Shown: positions 1 to 11,335 of the stretch, piece by piece
Position numbering within the stretch: the stretch's first letter is position 1
How the letters are laid out: every line of letters starts with the position of its first letter
Assembly (NCBI GenBank): GCA_030704615.1
Contig: CM060731.1
Location: 9,488,001 to 9,548,000 of the forward strand
Reading direction: 5' to 3'
From: Takakia lepidozioides
Taxonomy: Eukaryota > Streptophyta > Takakiopsida > Takakiales > Takakiaceae
Length of the DNA: 60,000 bases
Position numbers and translations under genes: made by a program
The notes under the pieces: model-generated
Databases searched by the model: none
The model's input: only the letters and a program-made list of their open reading frames with translations
What the model was told of the DNA's origin: nothing

Positions 1-199
1 GAGGTCATTTTGGGTTGATGCTCGGTCAAATCCTCCATGGGTCAAGGACAATGTGGTGAGGGCACCTTCTTCTTTGACCTGTTGCAGCCTGTTTTGCCCC
101 CTCATCAGACTTGGCCCTGAGATGCATATTGAATTATGTAAGTTAGCTCATTGGGTGGATCTGTGGTGGTTTGGAGTGACTTTGAACTAGTGTGATTTG

Positions 200-450
200 C
201 TGGAACAATTCTAGGCTGTCATTGTCAGCTGCTAGCAGCAAGGCAAGGATGTATGCATGATTTGTGCAGAGGTATGGATAGCTGAAGGGGCAGGGATAGA
301 GTGTGGGTCCAGATTCATCCAAGAGGGCTGGATTTCAAGCTCCAGATTACCTATGATTCCATGTGGATCAATAGCTACAAGAAACCTGCTGCATGGGTAG
401 ATGGTCAAGTAAAGGTAGCAGCTGCAGCGGCACAGTTGATAAAATCAGGC
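200..450 (+). repeat. Dispersed repeat R1, copy 1
   Basis: This segment recurs almost unchanged at 52,139-52,395 and 52,600-52,805, inverted at 52,960-53,180, and in part near 57,080-57,210. Shared landmarks are GCTGCTAGCAGCAAGGCAAG, the phrase around ATTCATCCAAGAGGGC, and the end motif TTGATAAAATCAGGCAC. It sits directly in front of a PPR pseudogene here and next to LINE fragments at the far end of the window. It has no clear coding capacity, and is probably an untranslated part of a LINE or a segment carried along with one. Confidence 0.7.
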
Positions 451-514
451 ACCTCAACCATGACCACAGCTTCTGAAAGAGGATCAAGAGAGGGAGTCCA
501 CAATGCCTCTTCTG

Positions 515-1867
515 CTGGGCATATGAAGATGCTTTGTGAGGCAGGCAGACTGACAGAGGCTCTACAACTTTAAACCAACAAGGCATTTTAGCAGATTCAG
601 ATACGTCTGTCTGTCTCTTGCTTAAGTGCATCAAGATGAAAGGTCTGGAAGCTGGAAACAGGTGCACACTCACATTATCCAAAGTGGATTAACGCCAATG
701 TGGGAGCATCATGGATGCTCACCAGGTTTTCCATAGAGTGCCTCAACGATCTTGATCACGTGGAATATAATGTTGGCAGGATTTACCAAGGATGGGTGTG
801 GTAGGAGTGCTTTGGAAACCTATGAGCAACTGCTGCGTGAAGGGTGAAACCCAACCACATCACATTTGTTTGTGTTTGCCATGCGTGTGCAAGGCTGGGA
901 GCTCTGGAAAAGGGGAAAGAGGTCCATGGTGACATCGTCAAAGCTGGATTTGTACGAGATGTCATTCTGAACACTGCCCTGGTGGACATATATGCCAAAT
1001 GTGGGTGCATTAAGGATGCGAAGGGAGTTTTCAACACTATGGCTAAACGAGATGTGGTGTCATGAGATGTGGTGTCATGGAACGTGGGGGGAATGTGTTG
1101 CTTGTAGGGTATGCACAGCAGGGACATGGAATGGAGGCTTTGGAGACCTATGATCAAATATTGATGGGGGAAGGGGTGAAGCCCAACCACATCACGTTGC
1201 AGCATACTGGTACTTCTCTCAGCCCCTCCATTTTTTTTTCTTTTGGTTTTTTGGCGCTGGGAGAGAGCAGCAGCTCTGCTGTCTCCTTCCCCTTGCTTAT
1301 GCCGATCGTTAAAGTGGAAATTGTCATTCTGAACTCTGCCTTGGTGGACATGTATGCCAAATGTGGGTGCAGCAAGCCTGATGTGAAGGGAGAGTTTGAC
1401 AATATGGCTGAACGAGATGTGGTATTTTGGAGTGCCATGATTGCAAGGTATGTGCAACATGGGTATGGGATTAAGGCTTTGGAAACATAAGAGCAAATGA
1501 TGTGGGAAGGGATGAAGCCAGACCAGGCCATCATGTTCATTTGTTTTTGTAATATGCATATGCGAGCCTAGCAGCCCTGGGAAGGGACAAAGAGGTTTAT
1601 GGTGACATTATCCAAGCTGAAATTGTACCAGATGTCATTCTGAACATTCCCCTGGTGTACATCTACGTCAAATGTGAGCCTGGCAGCCCTCAAAAGGGCA
1701 CAAAGGTCCATGATGACATCGTCAAAGCTGGAGTTGTCACTCTAAACACTGCCTTGGTGGATATGTATGTTAAGGCAGCCCTGGAAGTGGATGTCACTTT
1801 GGATGACAAGGTAGCTCGCACCACCATTCTCTGGAACTGCCTGAATTCATTCTCAAATGATTTCTAA
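515..1867 (+). pseudogene. PLS-type PPR protein pseudogene
   Basis: Intact members of this family are organellar RNA-binding proteins, often RNA-editing factors. The sequence shows a PPR leader (AGRLTEALQL, then DSDTYVCLLLKCIKMK in another frame), followed by PPR units: the ITFVCVCHACARLGALEKGK / EVHGDIVKAGF / LNTALVDIYAKCGCIKDAKG block at 844-1065, a second unit at 1080-1200, and degraded units at 1315-1490 and 1570-1867. Reading is broken by a stop near 570, several frameshifts, a short direct duplication at 1050-1080 (GATGTGGTGTCATG twice) and a non-PPR insertion of about 115 bp at 1200-1315 containing a T-rich run. No DYW or E domain is visible. A second, shorter copy of the leader lies on the minus strand near 51,640-51,860. 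Confidence 0.85.
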
Positions 1868-2901
1868 TGTTCTCTTGACATGTCCACAATAGTGCTGGAC
1901 CTAGCTGCACAACAGATTATCCTTACTCAATGACTTCAGTTGGGCAGTGATCAATGGATATGGCAACATGGCCCTCATGTTGGTCATTTGTAGAATGTGG
2001 CCAAAACTTGTTTTACAAAACACTCTTGATATAAAACAGTTTTGAGCCATCCAAATGTTTTTGGTTCCGACCTGTATTTGTATTCTATGTTTTGTTGTAT
2101 TTGTAATATATTTTCAATGCAGTGCAGCGAATCAAAATATTTAAATACAATACCCACTAATTCACATACGTACAGATATAAACTAAAAGTAAATGAAAAA
2201 ACGAAATAACAGTAATAAACCAAATATTAAATAATAAACCTCCCAATTTATATATATATATATATATACACCCCCAGAGTGAAACCTATTTACTAAAATG
2301 TGTCCTCTTTTACTGCTTCACAGTAGAATATTACACTATACAAAGTCAAGCAAACTCACTATCACTGATTCACAATCAAACCGTATGCTAAACATCATGG
2401 AACATAGTCAATATGTTCCACTTCAGTTAAACCACTTTACTACACGTCATGCATCCACGTCTGCCCTTAAGCCACTCACTACACATCCACCTTATAATTC
2501 AGTTAAACCACTTTACTACACGTCATAGCCACGTCACATCCACGTCATACTGTGCTGCCTACACGTCACCCCCTAGGTTTTACTGTCACATTTCACTGTC
2601 AGAACCTGGCATCTGGATTCGATTGCTTGACTGAAACGACTTGACCTTTGTCACGCATGTTCGACTATGGAGTCTGGGAGTAAAAATGTCGCAAACGACT
2701 AAAAAATGAGTCAAATACAGAGTCGAAAAGCCCGGCTTGTATTGTAGTGTACAAATGGTGATATACCATGAAACTAAAATGTTGCGAAGTCCTAGAGAGG
2801 TCAAGTCATAGGACCCCAAGAGTCACCACCCGTAAACTAAGGCTAAGCCGCAGAAGAGAAGAGGATCAAGCTAAAGTAGATCGGCTAAGAAGAGCAATAC
2901 A
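1868..2901. other. Intergenic stretch with simple repeats
   Basis: No convincing gene is present. There is a TA dinucleotide run at about 2,249-2,268. The block CAGTTAAACCACTTTACTAC plus ACGTCAT occurs twice, near 2,424 and 2,500, with several CCACGTC motifs around it. The last 160 bases before the integrase relic hold four GTCGA/TCGAC-like motifs (2,640-2,740). Confidence 0.5.
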
Positions 2902-3745
2902 TTACCCCACCGTGTGCTCCTCCACATTGATACATGTAAGATCAAAAACTAGCTCGGAATGCACCAAGTCCGTCAAGGGAACAGGTTCATCCCGCACTTC
3001 AGTATTGGAGCCTTGTGGAAGAATGAGAGCACGCCGCCCACGTAAAATCTGATAGATCAAGTATGGACCATCGATCTTGAGCTTAGATTTGCATGCATGC
3101 TTGCCATGCTGCAATCGAACGCACACGGTTTGTCCCACCTGAAACAGGTTAGAATACTTGACACGCTTGTTAAAATTACGAGCCTGGGTTAGCTGAGCCT
3201 TACCAATGTTCGTTTTGGCATCATGGATAGACACTGCATGCCGAGCATGAAGATCCTCAAGAAATGTATCAAGATCAACTGGATCAGTAACAGTAGAGAT
3301 AAGAGGGATAGAATGCAAATGAGAAACACACTTGCGACCATACAACAACTCAAAAGGAGTCTTCTTGGTGCTAGCATGCACGGCGGTGCGATAAGCAACG
3401 AGTATAGGGAGAAGAAAAGTATCCTTCTTCCTGGTAAATGCGCCATTCTTCTCCAACAATCGGCAAAGAATAGGGTTGAAGCGTTCCGCAAGGCCATTGG
3501 TCTGGGGATGGTATGGGGTTGTGGTGGAATGCTTAACACCGAAATTGAAACAAACCACCGTGAGGAGCTAGTTGCAAAACCCTTTGCCCTGATCCATTAG
3601 TATCTCATGAGGACACCCATGCCGCATAAGGATCTCATTGAAGAAGAACTGAGCTACAACATCACTAGCCTTGGAACGCAAAGGCCGAACTTCTACCCAC
3701 TTAGTCAAGTAGTCGGTAGAAACACAAAGGTTGCTTCAACCCTTT
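2902..3745 (-). pseudogene. Ty3/gypsy integrase C-terminal relic
   Basis: Integrase inserts retrotransposon cDNA into the genome. The minus strand reads the end of the catalytic core: a TDYLTKWVE-like start near 3,740, the second acidic site in degenerate form (MDQGKGF instead of DRG-x2-F), then HSTTTPYHPQTNGLAERFN with the catalytic Glu. A GPY/F-like module follows (FQVGQTVCVRLQHG, KIDGPYLIYQIL). One in-frame stop lies near 3,570 between the second Asp and the Glu. Neither RT nor LTRs can be recognised on either side, so this is a fragment. No chromodomain or PHD finger follows it, unlike the gypsy at 34,700-37,732. Confidence 0.85.
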
Positions 3746-3774
3746 GATCGAAACCAACCCGAGAAGAAATCAAA

Positions 3775-4425
3775 CTATACTAAAAGGATGAATATGTCAC
3801 TTTTAAAGCCTTCACCAATTCTTTTTGGATGTGGGATTGTTGGGTGATTGGATTTCATATAGATTTTTTTCCATCTTAAAATTAGCTTTATAATTATTTA
3901 ATTATTTATATATAATCATCATGACCTGCTTTTATATGTTCCAAAGCCATCTTGAATTACACGTTTATCAAATAGCAAGTGAAAACAAATTGTCAAATAC
4001 AATACACCTAAAGAAATAAATACAAAAAATTATAAATATATAAGCTTATGTAGTATAATACACATACCAGAATAAACGAGGAAGATGCCAGGGGAGTATT
4101 GGTATTGTGGCTGGTATGAAAAAACTGATACCAACCTGTATGGTATATGACCAAGTATTCTCCCCAATGATACCAGGCTGGTCTGATATCTAATACCAGT
4201 GCATATAGCAATACATATACCAATCCTTCACCTATACACCAGTCCAACACTGGGAGACAAGTCGGGCGAAATTATCCATGGGCGAGGTGAAGCCTCACCG
4301 CCTACTCTCCCACCTGCTATGGATAAAAAACCACACCTATAAGGTAACATGTTCATCAGGTATAAGGGAAACTTGTGGAAATTTCACAGAAATCCAGGGA
4401 ATATGCCCTTGTGCTCTACCCAACC
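3775..4425. other. AT-rich intergenic stretch
   Basis: No gene is visible. The stretch around 4,090-4,210 repeats the word ATACCAG with short imperfect copies, probably decayed repeat sequence. Confidence 0.4.
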
Positions 4426-4429
4426 TCGT

Positions 4430-4600
4430 CAGGACTCCATAGCCCAGCTGGATAGTGCACATTGCGTCCTCCTAATTTGAGCTCAAATCCTGCTATCTTG
4501 TCCTCAGTGGTATGGTGCATGATACTTGTGGAGGGTAGGCCTGGGGATGGTACAGTTTATGTCTGACATGAAACCGGGTTAATTTTTCCCCCTCCTCTGG
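4430..4600 (+). mobile_element. tRNA-derived SINE
   Basis: The head resembles a tRNA gene: an A box TAGCCCAGCTGG near 4,441 and a B box GAGCTCAAATCC about 40 bases later, which together form an internal RNA polymerase III promoter. The body ends in GGGTTAATTTTTCCCCCTCCTC. A similar tail motif (GAGGTTATTTTCTCCTCTCAC) ends the minus-strand SINE near 11,170, so the two may belong to one family. Target-site duplications were not identified. Confidence 0.55.
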
Positions 4601-5192
4601 TAAGAGCCTGAATTAGGCTGCCTCTGGCCTGCCTCACTTGCTAGATACAGAGAGACCCTTCTAGAGACTGGTCTAGAGAACTACTGAACCCATTTACCAG
4701 TGTTCTCACCAGGCTCATTTCAACTTCAACCATTCTGAGGTGTACCAAAGTTCTTCCGTGCTGTTACTTCACAAAGATGCCTGCCCACCTCAGCAGGTGA
4801 CTACAAATCTGTAGAGGAGCTAGGTGTTAAATATAGTGAAAAGTTCACTCCCAAGAGCAGGTCACGGGACTGACGGTGGAAGTACCTTAGTAAAAACTCG
4901 CCAACTCTTTTCTTCCATAATTTCTGATACCTTATGGCAAGCCTTCCATCACCTGTTGCTAAGTTGAGGTCTGGTGTGTAATACAGGATATTCTGGAAAT
5001 AAAGGTTCTCTATTTACACTATTTATTTTCAACTAACAGCACATGCACAATTGCAGACTGCAGTCTATACAAACCGAAATTGCAAAAGTGGATGGCTACC
5101 TCTGGCATTGTTCACAGAACTGCAAAATCAATACAGAAGCAATTGTTGCAAAAAAATTTGAAATTGTCATACCTGTCAAGGAATTCAAGTGT
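4601..5192. other. 3' flank of GPAA1, no further gene seen
   Basis: This stretch lies downstream of the GPAA1 stop codon, presumably holding its 3' UTR and polyadenylation region. I see no coding region or repeat I can support. Confidence 0.4.
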
Positions 5193-8100
5193 TTAATTCT
5201 CTCTGTTAAGGAGGATGTAGCCACATAGAAGTGAGCAGGGGAGGTGCACCACTAGGACATAGGGGTACAGAGCACTGCCCCAGTACCATAAAGACTCTGT
5301 CTGATGCCACAGATTGCCAAGGCTAGCTTGCCATGAATCCCCCATGAAATACATACCACATGCCAGGAGCACAGGTGGAGACCCCAAGATATTACTGAAC
5401 ATCCCCACAAGAAAAGACAAGTGGACCCACACACTCTTGTTGCCTACTCCCTGCTTATCCACAGACTCTTTCCATACATTGGCCAGTGGGCATGCGCAAA
5501 GACAGGATGGCACTAGCACTAAAGCTCCAATTAAGGCAATGGCAAAGTCAATTTGAGACATTACTCCTAGCCCAATTGTTGCTACTCCTAGTAATAAAGC
5601 CTTGACAGCAATCCAGTCTTCCCCTTGGTTACCTACAGACACAGGAAGGGTCCCACCCCCTGGCACATCGAAGGCTGCAACAAGAGTGGGTAGAAAGCTT
5701 ACCGCAGTAAACAAACTGGTGATGGCTATAACTACCCAAGTGAGCATCTTCATCTCAGCTGAATCAAATATATGGGAGACAAGTGGTGGCATGAGTGCAA
5801 CAAGCAATGCCCACAGCTTCACAGTACACACCACAAGCACGGCTCGCCGCCACCGTCCTGCATTGGAAAGAGGACCTTTCCCCCTTGTTTCTGTCAGTTT
5901 CTCACTGCTTTCAGCTTGTGTTTCAAGTAATCCAGAAGATTTGTTGTGGGAGACAGCAACCTTCACCAATTGAGAGCAAAGTGCCGCCGCTCCAAGGGGA
6001 AGGGTAACAAGAAGAAGGCCAAGTGGAATCATATAGACACCGACAGAAACAAACTTGTTTGGAGCAGAGAGAAGGTACAGAAAAAAGGACTGATGGAACT
6101 TCTCCAGTAAGTTGTTCACCGAGCGCATCAATCCCTCTACCACCCTGCCCACCCACACAGCGTTCAGAGTGGTTAACAATATGCTTCCAAATAAACACCA
6201 TTTTCAGCCTTTGGAACATTGCTAAAGTGAATCACTCCACACGAATGAACACCTAATACAGCAGAGAAGCTAGTACAATACCTGCCAAATCTTGTTAGCA
6301 AATCAGTATACGCTCTTGCATTATCCAGATCACCTCCAGCCATCAGTTGTAGAGTAACTGCATCAATCTGATAATCCCTGAAAGCTCCATGAGCACCAGT
6401 TGGCACTCCTGCTGCCTGATATACACAAACAACAAAAACGGTCCTGCCAATGAGCATGTTGGCAGAAGGCATCTAGACTGGCATCTCAATATCCACACAC
6501 TGTTGCTTGGGTCCATGCATATTGCCAAGCTTTGTCAGACTTCATTACACTTCAGGACATTTCTAACAGTGGCATTTCTATCATGCCTCATGCATTGAGT
6601 TTTTTATATTGTAATGCTTCAACCTGCTAAAAATTTGTGCTGATGCAGGCCCCGAACAGAATAACCAAGGAAGCGGTTTGCGCGCATGAAGTCTTGGGTA
6701 TGTTGACACACCAACCTCTGAATCTAAGAATGCAAATAGGAATAATCCCTCCGTGCCAACCTTTCACCTATCTGCACCCAAAAGTTGTTTCCTAGCCAAG
6801 TGGTATGGGAAAGGCTCATCCACAAGGCCTTGCACCAGGGCATGAAATTGGAGGTTCTGAAACACCTTGAATCACATGTCTTCAGTTGAATATCCTCTTT
6901 GTATAGCATTCTCTAAGTGGTGATTTTCATACTCAAGATGCTAGAGACCTAGAGGTGGAATGCCAAATCCTTGAGCTAAGATGGTCAAGTTTGTTAGAAG
7001 CATGCTGACAACCAAGAAGCCAACAGTACCTGATTCAAAATTGAGGCAAACAGGGTGGCTAAGTCTTCAACATATGCAGAAGCCGACAAACCGAACCCCC
7101 AGTCAGACCGAACTTTCCCTGAAAGCTGGCCCATCTTTTCCTGAAGCTGACCCAGAAAGGTGACCCAAGCCCACTCTTGTATCCCTTTCACCGAGTCTAG
7201 GCACATATGTAAGCCATGTCTCCACACAGCTAGTGTATTCACGACATTAATCAGGTCCAGATTTGGCATTTGTCCATTGGGTCCCTCTCCTGACACTTTG
7301 ATGCAATCAACATGTCCTCCATCCCTGGAAGTCACATCAAAGACCAACCCTGCTGCAATGGTGCCTGCACGCTTGAAGTCTAGCAGAGTATCTATGTCAG
7401 GGTCTTTAGTATACGAACCCGGTTGACTATAAAGGTCAGACACGGTCCACTCATTCGGTAATATGTGAAGTTGGGGCTCATGGTACTCTCGAAGCCAGGC
7501 CGCGACCGCAGTGTCTGCACCATACCGGGCATCTGTGACAAGCCAGATGACATCCCTAGCCAGCCAACTTGCCTTTCCCCAAAGCTCGAATAATGCCATG
7601 CTGAAACCTAAAGCCAATCCATCGGCCCCAGATAACCTCCCTCCCTCAACTTTGAAAGGGGTCACCAGCACCACTGCTTCATTTCCTTCACCCTGAGGAG
7701 CCCTTACAATGCCAACTACATTTACGCCTGGGATGCCCTCCTGTGAGTGAATGAATGCAGAAACTTAACAGCATGTCAAGAGACTTCAGGACCAAATTGT
7801 GTCATATCAAGTCTGCAGTAAGACAATAATCAGAAATGCATCCTGCAATGACATTCTGCCACAAGGGTGCGCATTAATAAGGTTCTGATGTGCAGACTAT
7901 CCAGTGCACATTACCCTGGAATGTATGAAATTGCAACATTAATAAACAAGAACCAATTGTCACCATCTAGCCAGTGTACAGGAGTGAACCGGCAGCTAAG
8001 AGACGCAATTGATGCATTGACATTGATATTCACATTTTCAGTCATGTGCATGGAGCGCATCAACATCGGGCCAATAAAGAGGCTCCAACCTCAGAAAACT

Positions 8101-9788
8101 GTTGACGAAGGCAGTGTGACCTTTACCCTTAAATACTTTCACGTAGACCGCATTGGTGCAACCATTTTGAACAACTTGGAGCAAGTATGACCCACCATGG
8201 TCCCATTCAAGTTCCTTCTTCCAATATGCTGAGAGCTTGAGAAGAACCGCATGGACTTAAAAGGTTTCTCTGGTGAAGAGAAAGGATGAAGATAAAAATC
8301 TGCACCGAGTGCTGCCATATGCTTCACAGCCCATCTGCGAACTGCCCTGCATCAACTGACTAATTAAATAAGTAAACCCATTTTGTGATAGTTCCTCAAT
8401 CAAGAAACTAAAATGATGCCACAGTGCTATGCTCTAGTATCCTCTTTTCTCTCTCCCTTTCTTCCTCTCTAAACTCTGGCCCAAGGCATTGATTCAGGAA
8501 AGATACTGATAAAATACACACATGTAAACAGAGGTCCTCCTACATAAAGGGCCTGGATTCAGCAGCGTATCACAGGGGCCAGAGTGCATTATGCCTTAAT
8601 GAAGAATTGTCAGCAGGGTTTGACAAGGTGGATGATCCACTGCTGTATCGCAATCTCCCACCTTGGGTGTAGCACAGACAGGACATTCCAATATCGGCCA
8701 TTGGCACAGCCTGCTGTAGTGAAACCCAAGAAAAATGTTGGCACAACTCTGATCCCTAGGCAACCTTCTGCACATCATTGCAGTAGTATTTCACCTGTGC
8801 TATGCCAAACCCTAAGAATGATCACCAAAAGAAAGCCACCTAACAGCACCTTCAACCTACAATATTGACAACTCACATGTGACCGTCGGTACTTTGAGAA
8901 ACTAGAGCCTGCACCTCATCCGTCATGCGGATTGCCACCATGGCCTCCCTTGTGCCAAATACTGAATTCGCTGACCCTGCATACAGAATCAGCAGAGCCA
9001 TGAAACACAGGCATAAACAAAGCATGGTCCTCATTATACCAGCTTCTACCGCAATCCTCCAAGAAATTTGCATATTCACATCAAACAACTGTGCATTTAA
9101 CGCTCCCTGAAATAGAAGAGACTCTCCTGAAATACAAGTGGCACAAAATATTTCCTTTGCATCTCACAAACAGGGGCCTTCTTCTCCCAGATTCTCAACA
9201 AAGAAAACTAAATCCTCCAATAACAGCAAGAGACAACACCATATTGAGATCAAAACTATCAAGCATTTGGACAAAAATTTGAGGATTGTAGAGACTCCAA
9301 GACACCAGCGTGCTAGGACTATTGAACATCAAGAGGAACCGTATCTTCTAATAGGTTAGGTCTCCAACTGCCGACAGACCTTAAAATACAATCACACAAC
9401 AGTTCCCACTTCAACTCATCAGAGCTGACAGGCCCCTTTCGCACAGGTGAGGCTAAGATTAGCATGGCCAAGGAAGGCCCCTTTCCTGGACTAACTCCTC
9501 TAGAGCTTAATAAACGATATTGAAGGCCATAGAGGGTGCATTCAGTCTTGTCTCATGCTTTTGGTTACCGAAAGTCTGAGAAATTGAAACCAACCAAAAC
9601 ATACAACAGCGTTCCTGCGTCTCAGTTCCCGACTCAGATGGAAAGCATTAAATGGCATCCAGTTTATAGATGCAAATGGTAAGGAGGAAAGCAAACCTGG
9701 CAAGAGGGCGTTCTCAGAAATGTAGTTTGACTTAGCCAGCGCAGGCAGTAGCAGCACCGCAATAAGCCCTGCTACATAGCATATCACA
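5193..9788 (-). CDS. GPAA1: GPI transamidase component GPAA1/GAA1 (5' exon not found)
   Basis: GAA1 is the M28-peptidase-like membrane subunit of GPI transamidase, which attaches GPI anchors to proteins in the ER. Six minus-strand exons join with GT-AG borders and consistent phases: 9,788-9,697 (start tentative), 8,976-8,877, 8,346-8,196, 7,740-7,030, 6,415-6,282, 6,144-5,193. The first holds the N-terminal membrane segment and SNYISENALLPG, a GAA1 hallmark. The fourth holds VNVVGIVRAPQGEG, DVIWLVTDARYG and GPNGQMPNLDLINV of the lumenal domain. The last holds LLEKFHQSFFLYLL and about six membrane helices and ends in TAG. Together they encode about 710 residues, close to full length for plants. 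I could not locate the exon with the initiator Met (about 30 residues, expected upstream of 9,788). Apart from this it has no stops or frameshifts, and is the only clearly intact host gene here. Confidence 0.93.
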
Positions 9789-10469
9789 CTGCACCCCCGT
9801 GTGCATGCCCCGGAGCCCGCCTCTCAAAACCAAGTTCAGGAGCAGAAAAACTCCTTCCCCTGATCATATACACCTCACATAGACAAACTGAAAAAAATCA
9901 CGCATCCAGTACCCAATCATAAACTATTAGCCTCTCCGTAGCCCTCCCTTCGCACTTGTTCAAGAGCAGAACCTGATAGAATACGAATGCTGCAGGAGAA
10001 GAGATCCAAGGCGAGGCAGCAACCGGACCCGCGCCTTTCCCCACTCCTTGCCACCCTCCTCCATCACTGCAGACGGCCCAGACCCCGGTCAAACGAAGTT
10101 GTCCTCAAGTTGCAGCGAGCGTCATCGCCATAGCCCAGAGCTTGATGGCTGGACCTAACTTAGATCGAACAGCAGGGACGAAACCCCTGCTTCGTCCGTC
10201 ACGACACGGTTCGTTCGTCACAACTCGGGAGCCATCCTTCAGTTTATTGGCTCCTCCCCAAGGAGAGACCACCATCCATGATTTTCTCCTCATGTACCTT
10301 CCCCAGTGAATACTTACTTGTCAACGTAAAGAACTAGGGCTGATTTCTCTTTGTAAATTTTCTGCGCGTTATCCAGCGTAAGAGCCCGCCCCACGATTAC
10401 CAGTGCATTACACACTCGTAAAGCCCTGACCTAATTTTCCCTTTGTATTTGTAGGGCACCCTGACTTAG
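9789..10469 (-). other. Probable 5' region of GPAA1
   Basis: This lies directly upstream of the first recognised GPAA1 exon and should contain the missing first exon and promoter. The open stretches at 9,898-10,092 and 10,105-10,293 on the minus strand do not resemble the GAA1 N-terminus, so I did not join them. Base composition is GC-rich near 10,020-10,090, as is common at plant promoters. Confidence 0.35.
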
Positions 10470-10474
10470 CCCGA

Positions 10475-10555
10475 GGGCATTCACTCTGTTTGAGGGCTGC
10501 CCTGCGCGAGGGCAGGAGCCCGCGGCTGATCAGCCCAAAAACAGAGTGAATGCCC
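10475..10555. repeat. Small foldback, 17-bp perfect arms
   Basis: GGGCATTCACTCTGTTT at 10,475-10,491 pairs perfectly with AAACAGAGTGAATGCCC at 10,539-10,555. The loop itself contains a shorter GC-rich inverted repeat (GCCCTGCGCGAGGGC). No gene could be assigned. Confidence 0.7.
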
Positions 10556-10924
10556 GAGGCCACCGCCTTACCCGGATAATAGAAACGCTGAAAGAAAAAA
10601 ATCGCGGTCAGGGGCTTTACGCAGTGGGACTCCCACCCCTCGGGTACACCTGGGTAGTCGGGCAGTATTCGGGTCGTACGCCCTGGGGCCACCCTCGGGC
10701 TACGAACCCTCACACAGCGGAACACCCTCCTGGCGGGGACTCCCCCTATACGTAAGGGATTTTGGCTGCCTAGTATGGCGTATTTGGAGGAGGATTAAAA
10801 ATCAGAATTCTATGCCTAATGCTACTAGCACATTAAGCCATTTGCACTAGCACATTATGAAACATAATGTGTTTGATTAGGACTTGCAAGCCAATGAGAG
10901 GGCGGCAGACGCAATCCTTTAGGT

Positions 10925-11017
10925 TATGGAATGGGCCACAACATGCCAATATGGCGGTTTCGGCGGCAGCTCGCCACCACCTTACCGCCACAATGGCATG
11001 TTGCGGCCCATTCCATA
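10925..11017. repeat. Foldback, 33-bp arms
   Basis: The left arm (10,925-10,957, beginning TATGGAATGGGCC) pairs with the right arm (10,985-11,017, ending GGCCCATTCCATA) with about three mismatches. The 27-bp loop is rich in GGCGG/CCGCC. This is a MITE-like or hairpin-forming sequence. No target-site duplication is obvious. Confidence 0.7.
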
Positions 11018-11094
11018 GTACTTATTTGTCAAGATAATACCTTCCCCAACAAGCAGCTAGTCGCGTAATAGCTCGGCCCTAATTACATTATTTT

Positions 11095-11335
11095 ATTTTA
11101 TTTTTAAAATTTAAATTTAAGGGAAACACCTGGGAGCGACATCTCACAAATCAGGCCCCTTGATAGTGAGAGGAGAAAATAACCTCTTTCACAGTAACCC
11201 CGCCATGAAGGCTGAGAAATGGGACACCGCCCAGGGAAGGGAGAAGAGTATATCACACCCGTCAAGTAGTAGGATTTGACCCCAGAATCATCTGGGTGGC
11301 ACTCAGTGCACTAACCAACTGAGCTAATGACTGTT
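11095..11335 (-). mobile_element. tRNA-derived SINE, minus strand
   Basis: Reading the minus strand from 11,335, ATTAGCTCAGTTGGTTAGTG gives a perfect A box (TAGCTCAGTTGG), and GGGGTCAAATCC gives a B box about 35 bases later. The cloverleaf stems do not pair well, so this is a SINE head rather than a working tRNA gene. The body ends in an AT-rich tail near 11,095. Confidence 0.55.

Noticed and set aside
2640-2740. Transposon end with GTCGA sub-terminal motifs
   Set aside because: There are only four short motifs, with no terminal inverted repeat or target duplication to support it.
9898-10293. First exon of GPAA1 in minus-strand open frames
   Set aside because: The encoded residues do not resemble the GAA1 N-terminus, and no phase-compatible donor to the 9,788 acceptor was evident.
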